DNA of 64,000 bases from Burkholderia pyrrocinia (GTDB taxonomy: Bacteria; Pseudomonadota; Gammaproteobacteria; Burkholderiales; Burkholderiaceae): NCBI RefSeq assembly GCF_003330765.1, contig NZ_CP024902.1, positions 3,038,001-3,102,000 on the forward strand. Reading direction: 5' to 3'. Below, in pieces: positions 1 to 8,758 of the stretch. Every line of letters begins with the position of its first letter. Position 1 is the first letter of the stretch. The position numbers and the translations under genes are program-made. Below the pieces are notes generated by a model. That model was not told the origin of the DNA, ran no database searches, and worked only from the letters and a program-made list of their open reading frames with translations.

Positions 1-2
1 CG

Positions 3-1379
3 CCGCTGCTGCTGCTGTGGCCGATGAGCATCGCCGTCACCTATCTCGTCGCGAAGACGATCGCGAACAGCCCGTTCGACCGCGCGCTCGAGACCAACGC
101 CTACGTGCTCGCGCGGCAGATCCACCCGGTGAACGGGGTCGCCGAGCTGACGCTGCCGGAGCAGACGCGCGACTTCCTGCGCGCGGACAACGTCGACAGC
201 GTTTACTTCCAGGTGCTCGGCACGCGCGGCGAGCTGGTCGCGGGCGAGGCCGACATGCCGCTGCCGCGCGACGAGGACCGCCCGCCGCCGGGCGTCGTCG
301 TGTTTCGCGACGACCTGCTGCGCGGCAACGACGTGCGCGTCGCGTATACAACAGTCGCGCTGCCGCAATCGAGCGGCACGCAACCCGTGCTCGTGCAGGT
401 CGGCGAGACGCTCGACAAGCGCAACGCGCTCGCGAACGACATCATCAAGGGCGTGATCCTGCCGCAGTTCGTGATCCTGCCGCTCGCGATCCTGCTAGTC
501 TGGTTCGGGCTGTCACGCGGGCTCGCGCCGCTCAACGCGCTGCAGGCGCATATCCGCGCGCGGCGGCCCGACGACCTGTCACCCGTCGAGGCGCAGCGCG
601 CACCGCCCGAGATCGAGCCGCTCGTCACGTCGTTCAACGACCTGCTCGCGCGTCTCGAACAGAACATGGCGCTGCAAAAGCGCTTCATCGCCGACGCCGC
701 GCACCAGATGAAGACGCCGCTCGCGGGCCTGCGCACGCAGGCCGAGTTCGCGTTGCGCCACCCCGTCCCGCCCGACGTGCAGCGCTCGCTCGAGCAGATC
801 GCGACGGGCTCCGAGCAGGCCGCGCGGCTCGTCACCCAACTGCTTGCGCTCGCGCGTGCCGAGAACCGCGCGAGCGGGCTCACGTTCGAGCCGGTCGAGA
901 TCGCCACGCTCGCGCGGCGCGCCGTGCGCGACTGGGTGCAGGCCGCGCTCGCGAAGCGGATGGATCTCGGTTACGAAGGCCCGCCGGACGACGCGCCGCT
1001 CGACGTCGACGGCAATCCGGTGATGTTGCGCGAGATGCTCGGCAACCTGATCGACAACGCGATCCGCTACACGCCGGAAGGCGGCCGCATCACGGTGCGC
1101 GTGCGCGCCGAGCGCGCGGCGCGGGTCGTGCATCTCGAAGTCGAGGACACCGGGCCGGGCATCCCGACCGCCGAACGCGAGCGCGTCGTCGAGCGCTTCT
1201 ACCGGATCCTCGGCCGCGAAGGCGACGGCAGCGGCCTCGGGCTCGCGATCGTGCGCGAGATCGCCACGCAGCATGGCGGCACGCTGACGCTCGACGATCA
1301 CGTCTACCAGCACGCACCGCGCCTCGCCGGCACACTCGTGCGCATCAGCCTGCCGCTGACCGAAACCGCCCCGGATTAA
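3..1379 (+). CDS. Two-component sensor histidine kinase, TctE/QseC-like (5' end cut off by window)
   Basis: Inner-membrane sensor kinase that would autophosphorylate and pass phosphate to a response regulator, presumably encoded just upstream outside the window. The reading frame is open from base 3, so the N-terminus is missing. The visible 458 residues start in the first membrane helix (LLLLWPMSIAVTYLV), followed by a periplasmic region of about 130 residues of the 2CSK_N type and a second helix (FVILPLAILLVWFGL, near residue 160). A HAMP-like linker follows. The H-box AAHQMKTPLAGL has its histidine at visible residue 234. The N-box (NLIDNAIRYTPEGG), G1 (EDTGPGIP) and G2 (GDGSGLGLAIV) are intact. 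The next gene is a metabolite transporter, so the kinase may sense that transporter's substrate (inference). Confidence 0.9.
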   Translation, partial: PLLLLWPMSIAVTYLVAKTIANSPFDRALETNAYVLARQIHPVNGVAELTLPEQTRDFLRADNVDSVYFQVLGTRGELVAGEADMPLPRDEDRPPPGVVVFRDDLLRGNDVRVAYTTVALPQSSGTQPVLVQVGETLDKRNALANDIIKGVILPQFVILPLAILLVWFGLSRGLAPLNALQAHIRARRPDDLSPVEAQRAPPEIEPLVTSFNDLLARLEQNMALQKRFIADAAHQMKTPLAGLRTQAEFALRHPVPPDVQRSLEQIATGSEQAARLVTQLLALARAENRASGLTFEPVEIATLARRAVRDWVQAALAKRMDLGYEGPPDDAPLDVDGNPVMLREMLGNLIDNAIRYTPEGGRITVRVRAERAARVVHLEVEDTGPGIPTAERERVVERFYRILGREGDGSGLGLAIVREIATQHGGTLTLDDHVYQHAPRLAGTLVRISLPLTETAPD

Positions 1380-1605
1380 CCCTGACGCGCACCGCCGCAG
1401 CGCGCCGCGATCGCACCGAAACCGGCGATTTACCGGACGTTCGCGCCACAATCGGCACGCGAAGCGGCCGATTCGGCGCGGGTTAACGCGCAGTCGTTTT
1501 GTACGCGCGAGTCAGTCCGCCGTAAGTTTCCGTGCCAATAATCGTCGACAGGCCCGCCCACCCAAGGCGGCCGCACATCTATATCAAGGGACTTGGAGAC
1601 GATTC

Positions 1606-3264
1606 ATGGCAACGTTAGGCGGGCAAATTTCGCACTCGCCGATGACGGGCGAAGAGAAGAAGGTGATCTTCGCGTCGTCGCTCGGCACCGTGTTCGAGTG
1701 GTACGACTTTTACCTGGCCGGTTCACTCGCGGCCTACATCAGCAAGAGCTTCTTCTCCGGCGTCAATCCGACCGCCGCGTTCATCTTCACGCTGCTCGGT
1801 TTCGCGGCCGGCTTCGCGGTGCGGCCGTTCGGCGCGATCGTGTTCGGCCGGCTCGGCGACATGGTCGGGCGCAAGCACACGTTCCTCGTGACGATCGTGA
1901 TCATGGGCATCTCGACGTTCGTGGTCGGCTTCCTGCCCGGCTACGCGTCGATCGGCATCGCCGCGCCGGTGATCTTCATCGCGATGCGGCTGCTGCAGGG
2001 CCTCGCGCTCGGCGGCGAGTACGGCGGTGCGGCCACCTACGTCGCCGAGCATGCGCCGGCGAACCGTCGCGGCTTCTACACCGCGTGGATCCAGACGACG
2101 GCGACGCTCGGCCTGTTCCTGTCGTTGCTCGTGATCCTCGGCGTGCGCACGTTCATCGGCGAGGAAGCGTTCGGCAGCTGGGGCTGGCGCGTGCCGTTCG
2201 TCGCGTCGATCCTGCTGCTCGCGGTGTCGGTGTGGATCCGGCTGCAGCTGAACGAATCGCCGGTGTTCCTGCGTATCAAGGCGGAAGGCAAGACGTCGAA
2301 GGCGCCGCTGACCGAAGCGTTCGGCCAGTGGAAGAACCTGAAGATCGTGATCCTCGCGCTCGTCGGCCTGACGGCCGGCCAGGCCGTCGTGTGGTACACG
2401 GGCCAGTTCTACGCGCTGTTCTTCCTCACGCAGACGCTGAAGGTCGATGGCGCAAGCGCGAACATCCTGATCGCGATCGCGCTCCTGATCGGCACGCCGT
2501 TCTTCCTGTTCTTCGGTTCGCTGTCGGACAAGATCGGCCGCAAGCCGATTATCCTGGCGGGCTGCCTGATCGCCGCGCTGACCTACTTCCCGCTGTTCAA
2601 GGCGCTCACGCACTACGCGAACCCGCAGCTCGAGATCGCGACGCAAAAGGCACCGATCTCGGTCATCGCCGATCCGGCCACCTGTTCGTTCCAGTTCAAT
2701 CCGGTGGGCACGTCAAAGTTCACCGACTCGTGCGACATCGCGAAGGGCGCGCTCGCGAAGGCCGGCCTGAACTACGAGAACGTCGCGGCACCGGCCGGCA
2801 CGACCGCGCAGATCAAGGTTGGCGACACGGTGATCCCGGCATATGACGCCAAGGGGGCCGACGCGAAGGCGCAGGGCACGGCGTTCGACAAGACGCTCGC
2901 GTCGACGCTGAAGACGGCCGGCTACCCGGCGAAGGCGGACCCGGCGCAGCTCAACTGGCCGATGACGATCGTGATCCTGACGATCCTCGTGATCTACGTG
3001 ACGATGGTCTACGGCCCGATCGCCGCGATGCTGGTCGAGATGTTCCCGACGCGGATCCGCTACACGTCGATGTCGCTGCCCTATCACATCGGCAACGGCT
3101 GGTTCGGCGGCTTCCTGCCGGCGACCGCGTTCGCGATCGTCGCGGCGAAGGGCAACATCTACTCGGGGCTGTGGTATCCGATCGTGATCGCGCTGGCCAC
3201 GTTCGTGATCGGGCTGCTGTTCGTCAAGGAGACGAAGGGCTCGGACATCTACGCGCAGGATTGA
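1606..3264 (+). CDS. MHS-family (metabolite:H+ symporter) MFS transporter with a large periplasmic insertion
   Basis: Proton-coupled inner-membrane permease of the KgtP/ProP/ShiA type, 552 aa. It has the MHS-type N-terminal helix EWYDFYLAGSLAA and the loop 2-3 signature GRLGDMVGRK; a second copy, SDKIGRKP, precedes helix 8. The usual MHS length is about 430 residues. The extra length is a hydrophilic stretch at roughly residues 345-448, before a helix beginning WPMTIVILTILVIYV; it has two cysteines and is predicted periplasmic. The start is chosen for the GGAG eleven bases upstream. It lies 226 bp after a sensor kinase on the same strand, which may control it. Substrate unknown. Confidence 0.9.
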   Translation: MATLGGQISHSPMTGEEKKVIFASSLGTVFEWYDFYLAGSLAAYISKSFFSGVNPTAAFIFTLLGFAAGFAVRPFGAIVFGRLGDMVGRKHTFLVTIVIMGISTFVVGFLPGYASIGIAAPVIFIAMRLLQGLALGGEYGGAATYVAEHAPANRRGFYTAWIQTTATLGLFLSLLVILGVRTFIGEEAFGSWGWRVPFVASILLLAVSVWIRLQLNESPVFLRIKAEGKTSKAPLTEAFGQWKNLKIVILALVGLTAGQAVVWYTGQFYALFFLTQTLKVDGASANILIAIALLIGTPFFLFFGSLSDKIGRKPIILAGCLIAALTYFPLFKALTHYANPQLEIATQKAPISVIADPATCSFQFNPVGTSKFTDSCDIAKGALAKAGLNYENVAAPAGTTAQIKVGDTVIPAYDAKGADAKAQGTAFDKTLASTLKTAGYPAKADPAQLNWPMTIVILTILVIYVTMVYGPIAAMLVEMFPTRIRYTSMSLPYHIGNGWFGGFLPATAFAIVAAKGNIYSGLWYPIVIALATFVIGLLFVKETKGSDIYAQD

Positions 3265-3285
3265 GGTCGACGCGCGGGCCTTCGG

Positions 3286-3316
3286 CACCTTTTTTCACGG
3301 AAGATGAAAAAAGGTG
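3286..3316. terminator. Perfect 11-bp inverted repeat, probable terminator after the MHS transporter
   Basis: CACCTTTTTTC and GAAAAAAGGTG are exact reverse complements separated by 9 bases, 22 bp after the transporter stop. The stem is A/T-rich rather than G/C-rich, so termination efficiency is uncertain. It ends on the base just before the -35 hexamer of the tRNA promoter and may insulate the tRNA gene from read-through. Confidence 0.55.
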
Positions 3317-3345
3317 TTGACAGCCCGATAGCCGATCTCCATAAT
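3317..3345 (+). promoter_or_regulatory. Sigma-70 promoter of the tRNA-Met gene
   Basis: Consensus -35 TTGACA (3317-3322), a 17-bp spacer and -10 CATAAT (3340-3345). The -10 ends 10 bp before the mature tRNA 5' end at 3356, which suits a stable-RNA promoter with a very short leader. Confidence 0.85.
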
Positions 3346-3355
3346 TCATTTCTTC

Positions 3356-3432
<77 letters not shown>

Positions 3433-3442
3433 GTTGTAAAGA

Positions 3443-3476
3443 AAGCCGCTGATCCGAAAGGGTTAGCGGCTTTTTT
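3443..3476 (+). terminator. Rho-independent terminator of tRNA-Met
   Basis: A 13-bp stem (3443-3455 with 3460-3472, two G-T pairs) closed by a GAAA tetraloop and followed by a T run. It begins 10 bases after the CCA end. The tRNA is therefore a monocistronic unit with its own promoter and terminator. Confidence 0.9.
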
Positions 3477-3678
3477 CATTGCATCCTGCGATGCGTCGGT
3501 TTCGCTTTCGCGTTTCGAGCATTCCGCTCGCCGCTCCACTTCCGCCGGCATCAACGTCGTCCAGCGCACCAGCCGACGTCGCCCGATGATCCCCACCACT
3601 CCCGGCAAGACGTCGCGCATCGGGGCAACCTGCCGTTCTGATCGGCCGCGACACGCGCGGCCGATCCCGCGCACCGGC

Positions 3679-4653
3679 CTACGCCGCCACCGACCCGCGC
3701 CGCTCCTCCTCCGCACGCGCCACCACCCGCCCCCGCCAGTTCTCCCCGCCCTCCAGCGCCGGCGTCGACTCGAACACCTCCGCGATCCAGTCGGCGAACA
3801 CGCGCACCTTCTGCGACAAATGGCGGTTGTGCGGATAAACGATCGAGATCGGCTTCGGCTTCGGATTGCAGTCCGGCAGCACCTCGACCAGCGATCCGTC
3901 GAGCAGGTTCGGCAGCACCATGAACAGCGTCGGCTGGATCATCCCGAACCCTTCGAGCCCGCACGTCACGTAGCCATCCGAATCGTTGACCGTGACGCTC
4001 CCGTTCATTCGCACTTCGACCGGCTTGCCTTCGATCATGAACACCCACGGAATCGCACGCGCGCCGTGGCTCGAACGAAAATTCACCGCATGATGTTCGG
4101 CAAGATCGGCAATCTCTTGCGGCTCGCCGTGACGCGCGAGGTAATCGGGCGACGCGCAGGTCACGCGCTTCAGCATCCCGATACGCCGCGCGACCATCGA
4201 CGAATCCTCGAGCGGCCCGACCCGGATCATGCAGTCGATGCCCTCCTCGACCGGATCCACATAGCGGTCGGAGAGCCCCAGCTCGATCGTGATGTCCGGA
4301 TAGCGCTGCCGGAAAATCGACAGCGACGGCAACACGATGCGCCGCCCGAGCGAACTCGGCATGTGGACGCGCAGCACGCCGCTCGGCTTGCGATTGCCCG
4401 CCTGGAAACTCGCGTCGGCTTCCGCGATCTCCGAGATGATCTTCGTGCAATGCTCGTAATACGCGGCGCCTTCCGGCGTCAGCGACAGCCGGCGCGTCGT
4501 CCGGTGCATCAGGCGCACGCCGAGCAGTGCCTCGAGATTCTGGATGATGGTCGTCACCGACGCGCGCGGCATCGCGAGCGTGTCGGCCGCGCGCGTGAAG
4601 CTGTTCGCGTCGACCACACGGGTAAAAACTTCCATTGCCTGGATTCGGTCCAT
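3679..4653 (-). CDS. LysR-family transcriptional regulator
   Basis: 324-aa DNA-binding regulator. The N-terminal winged helix-turn-helix (about residues 3-62, MDRIQAMEVFTRVVDANSFT... then RRLSLTPEG) is of the CrgA/DhcR-like LysR branch, followed by a periplasmic-binding-protein-like effector domain (residues 90-300). The ATG at 4653 is chosen over longer in-frame options because AAGGGGG lies just upstream and the MDRIQ beginning is typical. No divergently transcribed target lies beside it: the next gene upstream is on the same strand and the tRNA is downstream. Its regulon therefore cannot be guessed. Confidence 0.9.
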   Translation of the reverse strand: MDRIQAMEVFTRVVDANSFTRAADTLAMPRASVTTIIQNLEALLGVRLMHRTTRRLSLTPEGAAYYEHCTKIISEIAEADASFQAGNRKPSGVLRVHMPSSLGRRIVLPSLSIFRQRYPDITIELGLSDRYVDPVEEGIDCMIRVGPLEDSSMVARRIGMLKRVTCASPDYLARHGEPQEIADLAEHHAVNFRSSHGARAIPWVFMIEGKPVEVRMNGSVTVNDSDGYVTCGLEGFGMIQPTLFMVLPNLLDGSLVEVLPDCNPKPKPISIVYPHNRHLSQKVRVFADWIAEVFESTPALEGGENWRGRVVARAEEERRGSVAA

Positions 4654-4826
4654 GCTGCCCCCTTCGAATCGCCAACGGAACAGAATAGAGCGCGCGGCGG
4701 GCGCGGCACAAGCCCCCACCTATTGTTCCCCTATCCCGAATAGTTTCGGTAGTTCGCACTGGAAAACGATCAATTTCCGTTCAGTTCCACGCGATAACCG
4801 CTCGGGCCCCGATCGCGCCCCGCGCG

Positions 4827-5798
4827 TCACCGCACGAACCGCTCGCGATACCCCTGCGGCGACACGCCCAGCACGCGCACGAAACTGCGCCGCAGCGTCT
4901 CCTCCGAACCGAATCCGCAACGCGCGGCGATCCGTTTGACGGGCCATGCCGTTTCGCCGAGCAGGCGCTGCGCGGCTTCGACGCGGATCTGCTCGACCGC
5001 GCGCGCGGGCGTGCGGCCGGTTTCCGCGCGATAGTGGCGCACGAAGCTGCGCTCGCTCATGCGCACGCGCTCGGCCAGCGCGGGCACCGACAGGTCGGCC
5101 GCCAGGTGCTCGGCCATCCACGCATGCAGCTCGCCGAACCGGTCGTCGGTGCGCTGCATCGACAGCATCGTGCTGAACTGCGCCTGTCCGCCCGGACGCT
5201 TCAGGAACACGACGAGTTCGCGCGCGACGTCGAGCGCGATCGCCCGCCCGAGATCCTCCTCGACCAGCGCGAGCGCGAGATCGATGCCGGCCGTCACGCC
5301 GGCCGACGTCCACAGCGCGCCTTCGCGGATGAAGATCGGGTCGGATTCGACGCGTACGTTCGGATAGCGCGCCGCGAATTCGTCGCAGCGCGCCCAGTGC
5401 GTGACCGCGCGCCGCCCGTCGAGCAGGCCGGCCTCGGCGAGCAGGAACGCGCCGGTGCAGACCGACGCGACGCGTCGCGCGCGCTCCGCCTGCTGCCGCA
5501 CCCAGCGCACCAGCCGCACATCCTGCGATGCCGCGTGCACGCCCTTGCCGCCGGCAACAATCAGCGTATCGGGATGGCGCGCAGCCGAACGCAGCGACTC
5601 GGCCATCACGACGAGGCCCGACGATGTCTCGACGGGCCCGGCGTCGGCCGCGACGACCCGTGGCGCGTACGGCGCCGGCTGCCCGCGCTCCAGCGCGAGT
5701 TCGTTGACGGACGCGAACACCTGCAGCGGCCCCGACACGTCGAGCAGTTGTGCGCGAGGAAACGCGAGGACCAGGATCGAGCGCGGGGCGGCAGGCAT
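4827..5798 (-). CDS. GlxA-like regulator: DJ-1/PfpI domain fused to AraC-type HTH
   Basis: 323-aa fusion. Residues about 5-170 form a DJ-1/PfpI class I glutamine-amidotransferase-like domain (LAFPRAQLLDVSGPLQVF; nucleophile-elbow SVCTGAF with Cys114). Residues about 215-320 are an AraC double helix-turn-helix (RMSERSFVRHYRAETGRTPA... and CGFGSEETLRRSFVRVLG). Proteins of this architecture regulate catabolic genes in response to small nitrogen compounds. The ATG at 5798 is preferred to an upstream in-frame TTG at 5840, which has no better ribosome site. It is divergent from a stand-alone PfpI gene 117 bp away, which it probably controls (inference). Confidence 0.92.
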   Translation of the reverse strand: MPAAPRSILVLAFPRAQLLDVSGPLQVFASVNELALERGQPAPYAPRVVAADAGPVETSSGLVVMAESLRSAARHPDTLIVAGGKGVHAASQDVRLVRWVRQQAERARRVASVCTGAFLLAEAGLLDGRRAVTHWARCDEFAARYPNVRVESDPIFIREGALWTSAGVTAGIDLALALVEEDLGRAIALDVARELVVFLKRPGGQAQFSTMLSMQRTDDRFGELHAWMAEHLAADLSVPALAERVRMSERSFVRHYRAETGRTPARAVEQIRVEAAQRLLGETAWPVKRIAARCGFGSEETLRRSFVRVLGVSPQGYRERFVR

Positions 5799-5915
5799 GG
5801 CGATTGGCTGAAAACGTGGGCGATATGGCAATTTCGCCAAACACTACGCGCCTAGAATCGATCTGTCCATCGGGTGCCGGCAACGGCGCGTTCGTCTTCC
5901 ACTCGGAGTCTTCGC

Positions 5916-6599
5916 ATGACCCTGCATATCGGCCTTCTCGTGTTTCCGGGCGTCCAGCAACTCGATCTCACCGGCCCGCACGACGTGCTCGCGTCGCTGC
6001 CCGACGCAGCCGTCCATCTGGTCTGGAAATCGCGCGACGCGGTCGCGTCGAGCAGCGGCCTCGCGCTCGCGCCGACCTGCACGTTCGACGACTGCCCGCC
6101 GCTCGACGTGATCTGCATTCCGGGCGGCATCGGGATCAACGACCTGCTGCTCGATGCCGAAACGATCGCGTTCGTGCAGCAGCGCGCGGCCACCGCGCGC
6201 TACGTGACGTCGGTCTGCACGGGCGCGCTGCTGCTCGGCGTGGCCGGCCTGCTGCGCGGGCGGCGGGCGACCACGCACTGGGCGTCCCACGCGCTGCTCG
6301 AACCGCTGGGCGCGGTGCCCGTGCGCGAGCGCGTCGTGCGCGACGGCAACCTGATCACGGGCGGCGGCGTAACGGCCGGCATCGACTTCGCGCTGACGAT
6401 CGCCGCGGAACTGGCCGGCGATGAAGAGGCGCAGGCGATCCAGTTGCAGCTCGAATACGCGCCCGCGCCGCCGTTCGACGCCGGCTCGCCCGACACCGCG
6501 CCAGCATCGGTCGTGAAGCGCGTCACCGAGCGTTCGGCGGCCGGCCTGGCGAAGCGCAGGCAGATGATCGAGCAGGCGCTGCGCGCGATGTCGCGCTGA
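5916..6599 (+). CDS. DJ-1/PfpI family protein (isonitrile hydratase-like)
   Basis: 227-aa single-domain member of the DJ-1/PfpI superfamily. It begins LHIGLLVFPGVQQLDLTGPHDVL, close to the N-terminal domain of the divergent GlxA-like regulator. The catalytic cysteine sits in SVCTGALLLG at residue 101. The LTGPHDVL and TSVCTGALLL motifs match isonitrile hydratase-type members that hydrate isocyanides to N-formyl compounds, but substrate cannot be assigned by sequence alone. The start ATG is preceded by CGGAG. A cupin gene follows 59 bp downstream on the same strand and may be co-transcribed. Confidence 0.88.
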   Translation: MTLHIGLLVFPGVQQLDLTGPHDVLASLPDAAVHLVWKSRDAVASSSGLALAPTCTFDDCPPLDVICIPGGIGINDLLLDAETIAFVQQRAATARYVTSVCTGALLLGVAGLLRGRRATTHWASHALLEPLGAVPVRERVVRDGNLITGGGVTAGIDFALTIAAELAGDEEAQAIQLQLEYAPAPPFDAGSPDTAPASVVKRVTERSAAGLAKRRQMIEQALRAMSR

Positions 6600-6658
6600 A
6601 TGCGGATGCCGGGGAATTGACTGGAAGGCGACGCGCATTCGCGCCGGAGAACACATCG

Positions 6659-6970
6659 ATGAACATCATCCGCAGTACTGCATTCACCGCGGACCGCCCG
6701 TGGGGCGCGCTCGACATCGCGAACCTGAACGGCATCACGGTCCGCCTGCACTGGACCGACCAGCCCTATCGATGGCATGTGAACGACGGCGAGGAAGTGT
6801 TCGCGGTGCTCGACGGCCGCGTCGAGATGCGCTATCGCGAAGCAGGCTTCGAGCACGCGGCCGTGCTCGAAGCGGGCGACGTCTTCCACGCGACGGTCGG
6901 CACCGAGCACGTCGCGCATCCGCTCGGCGAAGCGCGCATCCTCGTGATCGAGACCGAGGGCAGCGCCTGA
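6659..6970 (+). CDS. Small cupin-domain protein
   Basis: 103-aa single-domain beta-barrel protein. Cupin motif 1 is partly kept (HVNDGEEVFAVLDGRVEMR) and motif 2 ends in FHATVGTEHVAHPLGEARILVIE with a histidine suitable for metal binding. Small cupins of this kind are often metal-dependent isomerases, dioxygenases or sensors; no specific reaction can be named. The start is set by CCGGAG nine bases upstream. It follows the PfpI gene and may belong to the same response unit. Confidence 0.85.
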   Translation: MNIIRSTAFTADRPWGALDIANLNGITVRLHWTDQPYRWHVNDGEEVFAVLDGRVEMRYREAGFEHAAVLEAGDVFHATVGTEHVAHPLGEARILVIETEGSA

Positions 6971-7028
6971 CGGCGGGCGGCCGTGCGCCGATGCCGCGCG
7001 GACGGAAACCGCCTCCGCGCGGCGGGAT

Positions 7029-7313
7029 TCACCCCGTGATCGTTCCCGTTGCCTGCGACGCGATCAGTTTCGGCTGCGGCGTGCACAGGCACTGGCACAG
7101 GTCGTGTTCGAGCGCGACGACCTTGCCCATCACGGTCATCGTCCGCTCGCCGCCGTCCGACACGATCACGCCCGGCGACTTGCACGCGGCGCAGAACACG
7201 GGCGCGCCGAGATAGGCGAGCTCGCGTCCGTCGAACGACGAATTGGCGATCCCTTCGAGCACGACGCCGCCATGGTCGGTCGTGTCGCCCTTCAGAATGA
7301 ATTTGCGGCTCAT
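7029..7313 (-). CDS. PAAR-domain protein, type VI secretion spike-tip type (orphan)
   Basis: 94-aa protein beginning MSRKFILKGDTTDHGG with glycine-rich beta repeats (GGVVLEGIANSSFDGRELAYLG) typical of PAAR proteins that cap the VgrG spike of type VI secretion systems. The C-terminal half has two cysteine pairs (FCAACK and CQCLC) plus histidines that could bind zinc at the cone tip. There is no vgrG, effector or immunity gene next to it: the neighbours are a cupin gene and a porin gene. The start ATG was chosen because the conserved family sequence begins there, and the in-frame extension upstream reads as non-coding. Confidence 0.85.
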   Translation of the reverse strand: MSRKFILKGDTTDHGGVVLEGIANSSFDGRELAYLGAPVFCAACKSPGVIVSDGGERTMTVMGKVVALEHDLCQCLCTPQPKLIASQATGTITG

Positions 7314-7438
7314 GATGTCGGTTCTTCCCTCGGAAACGCCGCGCAACGCGGCAGCGCGGCCGCGCACGGGCTGTCGGTATCCACCCGTCGGTCGCGGGCG
7401 TCCCGCGAGCATATCACCGCTCGCCGCGGCCGCGCCGC

Positions 7439-8641
7439 TCAGAACTTGTGCCGTATGCCGACCCGCGCTTCGAACTGGCGGTCGTTCGCGGACGCGCCGG
7501 GGCCGTTGATCGCGGCGACTGCCGACCGCCCCGTCGAGTCGGTGCCCGACGCGCGCTGATAGACCACGGTCAGATATACGTCGGTGCGCTTCGACAGGAA
7601 GTCATCGAGCCCCGCCGCGACCTGGTGATACGTCGCGCCGTCGCGGCCGTCCACGCCGCCGCCGCGCGTGTAGTCGTACGCAACGCCGCCGAACAGGTAG
7701 GGCGTGAACTGGTAGCGCACGCTCGCCTCGACATTGTTGAACACCGCGTTGCCGGACACGCCGCCGGGGTTCGGACCGGAAGACAGGTCGCCGAGCCGGC
7801 GGAACGACGTGTTCGTATACATCGCGCCGAGCGTCACCGCGCCGATCGCGTAGGTGCCGCCCGCCGCCGCGACCTGAAGCGTGCGTGCCGACGCGTAGCC
7901 GGCGTACACGGGCGACAGCATGTTGTTGCCCGGCACGCCGCCCACGGCCGGCGCGGGGCTGCCGGTCGTGCCGAAGAACGACACGTTCGGGTTGCGCGCG
8001 TTCAGGTAGCCGGCCGCGACCGCGAGCGGCCCACGCGCGTAGCCGGCCGTCACCGACCACACCTGGTCGCGCGTCGCCGCACCCGCGATGCCGCCGACCC
8101 CGTACATCGCCGCGACGCGGAACCCGCCGTAATCGTTGCTCGTGAACTTGATCGCGTTGTTGGTCGAGTTCGCGTTGTTCACGTTGTCGAGATCGCCGGG
8201 GTGCGCGACCATGTAGCCGCCGAACAGCGCGGCGGCCTCCAGCGGCCCGAGGAAGTCGACGTTGGTGTCGTACTGCCGCCCGAGCGTGACGGTGCCGAAC
8301 GGCCCCGACAGCCCGACGAACGCCTTCTTGCCGAAGATCAGCCCGCCCTGTCCGAGCTTGCCCGTGCTCGGGTCGAAACCGTTCTCGAGCGTGAAGATCG
8401 CGGCCAGCCCGCCACCGAGATCCTCGACGCCGCGCAGCCCCCAGCGGCTCGCCTGCTGCACGCCGCCCAGCAGGCGCAGCGCGGGCTTGCCGCTCACCGT
8501 GCCGTTCGGGCCCGCGACCGCGATGTTGCTCGTATAGGTCAGCCCTTCGTCGATAATGCCGTACAGCGTGACGCTGCTCTGTGCATGCGCCGCACCCGCG
8601 ATCAGCGCGATGCCCGCGCCTGCCACCAGCCGTTTGTTCAT
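7439..8641 (-). CDS. Gram-negative trimeric porin (OmpC/Omp32 family)
   Basis: 400-aa outer-membrane channel. The signal peptide MNKRLVAGAGIALIAGAAHAQ is cleaved before SSVTLYGIIDEGL, the usual mature start of Burkholderia porins. It is rich in amphipathic strands and ends in phenylalanine (RVGIRHKF) as required for outer-membrane insertion. GGAG lies ten bases before the ATG at 8641. It follows the amidase gene by 117 bp on the same strand, so transporter, amidase and porin probably form a linked uptake-and-hydrolysis set. Confidence 0.95.
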   Translation of the reverse strand: MNKRLVAGAGIALIAGAAHAQSSVTLYGIIDEGLTYTSNIAVAGPNGTVSGKPALRLLGGVQQASRWGLRGVEDLGGGLAAIFTLENGFDPSTGKLGQGGLIFGKKAFVGLSGPFGTVTLGRQYDTNVDFLGPLEAAALFGGYMVAHPGDLDNVNNANSTNNAIKFTSNDYGGFRVAAMYGVGGIAGAATRDQVWSVTAGYARGPLAVAAGYLNARNPNVSFFGTTGSPAPAVGGVPGNNMLSPVYAGYASARTLQVAAAGGTYAIGAVTLGAMYTNTSFRRLGDLSSGPNPGGVSGNAVFNNVEASVRYQFTPYLFGGVAYDYTRGGGVDGRDGATYHQVAAGLDDFLSKRTDVYLTVVYQRASGTDSTGRSAVAAINGPGASANDRQFEARVGIRHKF

Positions 8642-8758
8642 CAAGAGATCTCCAGTGCGCGGGTTGGTTGGGCAAAACGCAGGCGTGCGCGTCCCCCGCA
8701 GGCGCGCGGCCTGCTCCGGTGCTAACCGGAACGGTCAGGTGTGAGTCGGGAAAGACGC

